From Minwuia sp. (lineage in GTDB: Bacteria; Pseudomonadota; Alphaproteobacteria; Minwuiales; Minwuiaceae), in contig JARGNO010000001.1 in assembly GCA_029213165.1 (NCBI GenBank), positions 101,729 through 148,824 on the forward strand: DNA of 47,096 nucleotides, given 5' to 3'. Below, piece after piece: positions 42,348 through 47,096 of the stretch (position 1 is its first letter; each line of letters begins with the position of its first letter). A program made the translations under genes and the position numbers. The notes below the pieces were generated by a model. That model was given only the letters and a program-made list of their open reading frames with translations. It made no database searches and was not told the DNA's origin.

Positions 42348-43934
42348 ATGTCAGACGAACTGAAGTATCTGAGTGATCGCGTGGCACGTGGTCTGATGGA
42401 TCGCCGCGCCTTCATGGGACGGGCTGCGGCTCTGGGCGCGGGCGCGACACTGGCCGGTTCGATGCTGTCCAGTGCGGCCTTTGCGGCCGGACCGCAGAAG
42501 GGCGGCATCCTGAAGGCCGGCATGGTCGGCGGCGAGTCGACCAACAGCCTCGATCCCGCAACCTTCGCCAGCCAGGTGCCCTTCGCCTTTGGCCGGTCCT
42601 GGGGTGACACACTGGTCGAGACCTCGCCCACCGGCGGAGTTGTCAATCGTCTTGCGGAAGAAGTCAGCGCGACGGCCGACGCGCGGGTCTGGACCTTCAA
42701 GATCCGGTCTGGCGTGACCTTCCACAATGGCAAGACCCTGACCGCCGCCGATGTCGTCGCGACCCTGCAGCGCCATTCCGGTGAGGAAACCAAGTCCGGC
42801 GCGCTGGGCATCATGCGCGGTATCGAGACCATCAGCCAGGATGGCAACAACGTCGTCGTGGCGCTGAAGAACCCCAACGCCGACTTGCCCTATCTGATGG
42901 CCGACTATCACCTGATCATCCAGCCGAACGGCGGCATGGATGCACCGGATGCCGGTATCGGCACCGGCCCCTACAAGGTGGTGGTGAACGAACCCGGCGT
43001 GCGCTACGTCGGTGAGCGCTTCGCCGACTACTGGGATGCGCCGAACCGCGGCCATGCCGATCAGATCGAGATCATCGTCATCAATGACGCCACGGCCCGC
43101 ACGGCGGCGCTGCAGGGCGGCCAGGTCCACATGATCAACCGCGTGGAACCGAAGATCGTCGATCTGGTGAAGCGGGTTCCGGGCGTCACGATCCAGAACG
43201 TCGGTGGTCGTGGCCACTATGTCTTCATCATGCATTGCAACACCGCACCGTTCGACAACAACGACCTGCGGCTGTCGCTGAAGTACGCCATGGACCGGGA
43301 GCAGATGGTCGACAAGATCCTGCGCGGCTATGGCTCCATCGGCAACGACATGCCGATCAATGCGGCCTATCCGCTGTTCGACGAAGGGATCGAGCAGCGC
43401 GCCTACGACCCGGACAAGGCGAAATTCCACTTCAAGAAGTCCGGGCATGACGGACCGGTGCTGCTGCGCACCTCTGACGTGGCTTTCCCCGGCGCGGTCG
43501 ATGCCTCCCAGCTCTACCAGGAAAGCTGCCAGAAGGCCGGCATCACGCTGGAGATCAAGCGGGAGCCGGGTGACGGCTACTGGTCGGAAGTCTGGAACAA
43601 GCAGCCGTTCTGCACGTCCTACTGGGGTGGCCGTCCGACGCAGGACCAGATGTATTCCACCGCCTACCTTTCGAGTGCGGACTGGAACGACACCCGCTTC
43701 TTCGATGAGCGTTTCGACAAGCTGCTGCTGGAAGCGCGTGCCGAGCTGGACCTGGCGAAGCGCAAGGAACTCTATTCGGCCATGGGCACGATCGTCCGTG
43801 ACGAGGGCGGGCTGATCACGCCGATGTTCAACGATTTCATCGACGCCGTCTCCGACAAGGTTGCCGGTTATGCCGTCGATCCGGGTGCGGAACTGATGAA
43901 TGGCTACGCCCTGACCAAAGCCTGGATGGCCTGA
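42348..43934 (+). CDS. ABC transporter substrate-binding protein, family 5 (peptide/nickel type), Tat signal
   Basis: 528 residues from ATG 42348, with AGGGAG 7 nt upstream. A twin-arginine signal (LMDRRAFMGRAAALGAGATL) with cleavage near AFA indicates Tat export to the periplasm. The mature domain has PEP/SBP_5 landmarks: VWTFKIRSGVTFHNGKTLTA, IGTGPYKVV and NNDLRLSLKYAMDREQMVDK. It probably binds peptides, opines or another medium-sized solute; specificity cannot be read from sequence. It heads the operon with two permeases and an ATPase. Confidence 0.93.
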   Translation: MSDELKYLSDRVARGLMDRRAFMGRAAALGAGATLAGSMLSSAAFAAGPQKGGILKAGMVGGESTNSLDPATFASQVPFAFGRSWGDTLVETSPTGGVVNRLAEEVSATADARVWTFKIRSGVTFHNGKTLTAADVVATLQRHSGEETKSGALGIMRGIETISQDGNNVVVALKNPNADLPYLMADYHLIIQPNGGMDAPDAGIGTGPYKVVVNEPGVRYVGERFADYWDAPNRGHADQIEIIVINDATARTAALQGGQVHMINRVEPKIVDLVKRVPGVTIQNVGGRGHYVFIMHCNTAPFDNNDLRLSLKYAMDREQMVDKILRGYGSIGNDMPINAAYPLFDEGIEQRAYDPDKAKFHFKKSGHDGPVLLRTSDVAFPGAVDASQLYQESCQKAGITLEIKREPGDGYWSEVWNKQPFCTSYWGGRPTQDQMYSTAYLSSADWNDTRFFDERFDKLLLEARAELDLAKRKELYSAMGTIVRDEGGLITPMFNDFIDAVSDKVAGYAVDPGAELMNGYALTKAWMA

Positions 43935-43950
43935 TCGGACGGTCGGTCCG

Positions 43951-44910
43951 GTGAGTCCCGCCATTCTGAAGTTGATTGCCCAGCGCCTGGCGCTGGGCAT
44001 TCTGCTGCTGCTCGCGGTCTCGGTGCTGATCTTCGTCGGAACTGAGCTGCTGCCCGGCGATGTGGCGCAGGCGATCCTGGGACAGACGGCAACACCGGAG
44101 GCCCTGGCCAACCTGCGGGCGGAGCTGGGGCTGAACGACCCGGCATATCTGCGTTACTTCGATTGGCTCGGCGGGGTTCTGACCGGTGATCTTGGCACCG
44201 CCCTGTCCAATGGCCAGAACATTTCCGAGGCCCTGGGCAAGCGCCTGTCCAACACCCTGTTCCTGGCCATGTGGGCGGCAATCATTTCCGTCCCGCTGGC
44301 CATCCTGCTTGGCCTGGTGGCGGTACAGCACCGCAACGGCTTCATCGACAAGCTGATCTCGGCGACGACACTGACCTCGATCTCGTTGCCGGAGTTCTTC
44401 ATCGGCTATCTGCTGGTCTATTTCATCGCCGTGGAACTGCAGTGGGTCCCCAGCGTCTCCACCGTCTATGACGGCATGGGGTTCGCCGACCGAATGTCGG
44501 CCATCGCCCTGCCCTGTGCCACACTGACCCTTGTCGTGCTGGCGCACATGATGCGCATGACCCGCGCGGCGATCCTGAACGTCATGCAGTCGGCCTATAT
44601 CGAGACGGCGGAACTGAAGGGACTGAGCCCGTTCCGGATCATCCTCCGGCACGCGTTCCCCAATGCCATCGCGCCCATCGTCAATGTGGTGATGCTCAAC
44701 CTCGCCTTCCTGGTGGTCGGCGTCGTGGTGGTGGAGGTGATCTTCGTCTATCCCGGCATGGGCCAGTATCTGGTGGATCATGTGTCGAAGCGTGACATTC
44801 CGGTGGTGCAGGCCTGCGGCATGATCTTCGCCGCCGTCTATATCTCGCTCAACATCGTCGCGGATATTGTCGCCATCATTGCCAATCCGCGCCTGCGGCA
44901 TCCGAAGTAG
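43951..44910 (+). CDS. ABC transporter permease, DppB/OppB type
   Basis: 319 residues from GTG 43951. The opening ILKLIAQRLALGILLLLAVS, the conserved LPGDVAQAILGQTATPEAL and LGLNDPAYLRYFDWLGGVLTG, and the EAA loop TAELKGLSPFRIILRHAFPN are typical of the inner-membrane permease of peptide/nickel importers. There are about six membrane helices. A short hairpin (CGGAC 43936-43940, GTCCG 43946-43950) abuts the start codon, which may reduce its translation relative to the binding protein. Confidence 0.93.
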   Translation: MSPAILKLIAQRLALGILLLLAVSVLIFVGTELLPGDVAQAILGQTATPEALANLRAELGLNDPAYLRYFDWLGGVLTGDLGTALSNGQNISEALGKRLSNTLFLAMWAAIISVPLAILLGLVAVQHRNGFIDKLISATTLTSISLPEFFIGYLLVYFIAVELQWVPSVSTVYDGMGFADRMSAIALPCATLTLVVLAHMMRMTRAAILNVMQSAYIETAELKGLSPFRIILRHAFPNAIAPIVNVVMLNLAFLVVGVVVVEVIFVYPGMGQYLVDHVSKRDIPVVQACGMIFAAVYISLNIVADIVAIIANPRLRHPK

Positions 44911-44920
44911 GGGCCGGAGC

Positions 44921-45751
44921 ATGCTTGAACTCAGAACCATACCCTGGAGCGCCCGCATCGGCCTGGTGCTGACCTTCCTCTTCGTCTTCGTCGCCGTCTT
45001 CGCCGATCTGGTGGCCCCCTATTCCAATACCGAGGTCGTGGGCGATGTCTGGGAGCCGGTCTTCGGCGCCCACATCCTCGGCACCGACAACCTGGGCCGC
45101 GATCTGCTGTCGCGCATGATCTACGGCGCCCGCACGACGATCTTCGTGGCTGCCATGGCAACGGCGCTTTCCTTCTCGCTCGGCTCGATCCTGGGTTTCA
45201 CCGCCGCCGTCATCGGCGGTGTGGTCGATCAGGCCATGTCCCGTTCCGTCGATCTGCTGATGGCGATTCCGACGCTGATCTTCGCGCTGGTCGTGCTCTC
45301 CGTCCTGCCCGGCACCCTGATCGTGCTGATCATGGTCATGGGCATCCTCGACTCGACCCGAGTCTATCGCCTGGCACGTGCCGTGGCGGTCGATATCACC
45401 GTGATGGATTTCGTCGAGGCCGCGCGACTGCGCGGGGAGGGGCGGATATGGATCATCTTCCGGGAGATCCTGCCGAATGCCCTGTCGCCGCTGGTGGCCG
45501 AGCTTGGGCTGCGCTTCATCTTCGCGGTGCTGTTCCTGTCGGCGCTTTCGTTCCTCGGCCTTGGCGTGCAGCCACCGGACGCGGACTGGGGCGGCATGGT
45601 GAAGGAGAACAAGGAAGGCATCGTCTTCGGCATTCCGGCGGCGCTGATCCCTGCCGCCGCCATTGCGGCACTTGCCATCTCCGTCAATCTGGTGGCCGAC
45701 TGGATACTGAACCGCACCACGGACCTGAAGGGAGGACGCGGCAGTGGCTGA
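44921..45751 (+). CDS. ABC transporter permease, DppC/OppC type
   Basis: 276 residues from ATG 44921. LVAPYSNTEVVGDVWEPVFG followed by HILGTDNLGRDLLSRMIYGA is the standard opening of DppC-type permeases, and the EAA loop is EAARLRGEGRIWIIFREILP. Six membrane helices. It is the second permease of the importer. It overlaps the following ATPase gene by 8 bp, so translation is coupled. Confidence 0.94.
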   Translation: MLELRTIPWSARIGLVLTFLFVFVAVFADLVAPYSNTEVVGDVWEPVFGAHILGTDNLGRDLLSRMIYGARTTIFVAAMATALSFSLGSILGFTAAVIGGVVDQAMSRSVDLLMAIPTLIFALVVLSVLPGTLIVLIMVMGILDSTRVYRLARAVAVDITVMDFVEAARLRGEGRIWIIFREILPNALSPLVAELGLRFIFAVLFLSALSFLGLGVQPPDADWGGMVKENKEGIVFGIPAALIPAAAIAALAISVNLVADWILNRTTDLKGGRGSG

Positions 45752-47096
45752 TTCAGCCGACGAAACCCTGCTCGACATCCGCAACCTGCGGATCGAGGCA
45801 ACGGTGTACCCGCCGGGCGAGGACCCGCATGACATCACCATCGTCGATGATGTCTCGCTGACTCTCGGTCGCGGGCGGGTCTTGGGCCTGATCGGGGAGT
45901 CCGGTGCCGGCAAGTCCACCATCGGCCTCTCCTCCATGGGCTATGGCCGGGGTGGTGTACGGATCACGGGTGGCGAGGTGCTGCTGAACGGGCGCGACAT
46001 CCTGAAGGGCGGCATGGCCGGACTGCGGGGCGTGCGCGGGCGGGAGGTCTGCTACGTGGCCCAGTCCGCCGCCGCCGCCTTCAACCCGGCACATCGGCTG
46101 ATGGACCAGGTGACGGAGGCAGCGCTGAAACATGGCAGCGCCGACCGCCAGACCGTCCAGGCCCGCGCCATCGACCTGTTCGGGCAGCTTGGCCTGCCGG
46201 ACCCGGAGACCATCGGCCAGCGCTATCCGCATCAGGTCTCGGGCGGGCAGTTGCAGCGCGTGATGACGGCCATGGCGCTCGCCTCCGGCCCCGACCTGAT
46301 CGTGTTCGACGAACCCACCACGGCGCTGGACGTGACGACCCAGATCGACGTTCTCGCCGCGATCAAGCTGGCGATCCGCAAGACCGGCGTCGCCGCGCTC
46401 TACATCTCCCATGATCTCGCCGTCGTGGCGCAGGTTTCCGACGAGATGATGGTGCTGCAGGGCGGCAAGCTGGTGGAGCATGGGGAGACCCGGCAGGTGA
46501 TCGAGGCCCCGCGGGAGGAATATACCCAGGCACTGGTCTCCGTCCGCTCCATCCGGCATGAGGAAAAGCCGCCGTCACCCGAGCCGGTGCTGACCATCCG
46601 GGGCGTCACCGCGGCCTATCCCGGCACCAGTGTCGATGTGCTGCGCGATATCAATGTCGAGGTGCATCCCGGCCAGACCCTGGCCGTGGTCGGCGAATCC
46701 GGCTCCGGCAAGTCCACGCTGGCGCGGGTCATCACCGGCCTGCTGCCCCCGCGGGAGGGCGAGGTTCAGTTCGCCGGACGCACCCTGTCGGCAGCGATGG
46801 AAAAACGCAGCCGCGACGACCTGCGCGAGTTGCAGATGATCTATCAGATGGCGGATGTGGCAATGAACCCGCGCCAGACCGTCCGCACCATCGTCGGGCG
46901 CCCGCTGGAGTTCTACTTCGGCCTGCGCGGCAAGGAAAAGGAACGCCGCATCGCGGAACTGCTGGACGAGATCGAGATGGGCGAAGGCTTCATCGACCGT
47001 TATCCGGCGGAACTTTCCGGCGGTCAGAAGCAGCGCGTCTGCATCGCCCGCGCGCTGGCGGCCAAACCCAGCTTTATCCTGTTGGACGAACCGCTC
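45744..47096 (+). CDS. ABC transporter ATP-binding protein with two nucleotide-binding domains (3' end outside window)
   Basis: 451 residues visible; no stop before the window end. Starts at GTG 45744 with GGGAGG 8 nt upstream. The first ATPase domain has Walker [11 protein letters not shown]-loop AQSAAAAF, signature VSGGQLQRV and Walker [14 protein letters not shown]. The second has Walker [11 protein letters not shown] and signature [16 protein letters not shown], ending in LLDEPL at the edge. This is the fused DppDF/GsiA type that drives both permeases. Domain 2 lacks only its last part because the window ends. Confidence 0.95.
   Translation, partial: MADSADETLLDIRNLRIEATVYPPGEDPHDITIVDDVSLTLGRGRVLGLIGESGAGKSTIGLSSMGYGRGGVRITGGEVLLNGRDILKGGMAGLRGVRGREVCYVAQSAAAAFNPAHRLMDQVTEAALKHGSADRQTVQARAIDLFGQLGLPDPETIGQRYPHQVSGGQLQRVMTAMALASGPDLIVFDEPTTALDVTTQIDVLAAIKLAIRKTGVAALYISHDLAVVAQVSDEMMVLQGGKLVEHGETRQVIEAPREEYTQALVSVRSIRHEEKPPSPEPVLTIRGVTAAYPGTSVDVLRDINVEVHPGQTLAVVGESGSGKSTLARVITGLLPPREGEVQFAGRTLSAAMEKRSRDDLRELQMIYQMADVAMNPRQTVRTIVGRPLEFYFGLRGKEKERRIAELLDEIEMGEGFIDRYPAELSGGQKQRVCIARALAAKPSFILLDEPL

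Noticed and set aside
42351-44111. 586-residue frame antisense to the ABC substrate-binding gene
   Set aside because: Shadow frame with His/Asp/Arg-rich, non-protein-like composition.
1-47096. CRISPR array, insertion sequence, prophage or rRNA operon
   Set aside because: No regularly spaced repeats, transposase, phage structural genes or rRNA sequence were seen. The tRNA has no integrase nearby.

Overview
The window looks like part of the chromosome of an alphaproteobacterium, probably from the Rhodospirillales or a nearby order. The DNA is GC-rich with strong third-position GC. Supporting markers are a DUF1489 gene, a GcvA-type LysR regulator, a MocR regulator, a monomeric isocitrate dehydrogenase, the order dprA-topA-rnr, and several CoA-dependent catabolic enzymes. 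I see no rRNA, integrase, transposase, phage structural gene or CRISPR array.

Layout. 0-0.75 kb: the end of a tetratricopeptide (TPR) sensor protein and a small adaptor-like protein with an Asn/Gly-rich tail. 0.9-3.45 kb: icd and a CAT-anticodon tRNA, both on the minus strand. 3.7-7.7 kb: an Anbu cluster (ATP-grasp, alpha-E, proteasome-like Anbu) joined to an E1-like MoeB/ThiF protein. 7.7-10.3 kb: a crotonase-fold enzyme and a thiamine-diphosphate enzyme. 10.3-12.15 kb: a LysR regulator divergent from two tandem paralogous 63-residue proteins, whose shared leaders form an apparent pseudoknot. 12.2-16.9 kb: cell-wall amidase, DjlA-like co-chaperone, beta-carbonic anhydrase, SLC13-type transporter, DUF1489 and PAS proteins. 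17-25 kb: secreted FG-GAP-like protein, zinc-ribbon miniprotein, thioesterase, EamA transporter with divergent MocR regulator, Tat-exported dienelactone hydrolase, enoyl-CoA hydratase, flavin-fold protein, DUF2867 and methyltransferase. 25-27.1 kb: a low-GC FRG-domain gene bracketed by two related 26-bp palindromes, then a ParDE toxin-antitoxin pair. 27.1-34.5 kb: amidase, thiolase, GNAT acetyltransferase, a low-GC two-gene island of unknown function, acyl-CoA dehydrogenase and enoyl-CoA hydratase. 34.8-42.2 kb: an unknown protein, dprA, topA and rnr. 42.3-47.1 kb: a peptide/nickel-family ABC importer operon cut by the window end.

How the parts work together. Thiolase, acyl-CoA dehydrogenase and three crotonase-fold proteins point to catabolism of acyl-CoA compounds. 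The ABC operon supplies oligopeptides or similar solutes. dprA-topA-rnr is housekeeping nucleic-acid metabolism. The least explained parts are the duplicated LysR/pseudoknot/miniprotein units (11.3-12.15 kb), the palindrome-bracketed FRG gene (25.03-26.39 kb), the low-GC secreted/membrane pair (30.85-32.26 kb), the TPR/adaptor pair at the left edge, and an inverted hairpin doublet at 30.12-30.20 kb. Functions are assigned from recognised motifs and family resemblance only; no database search was run.
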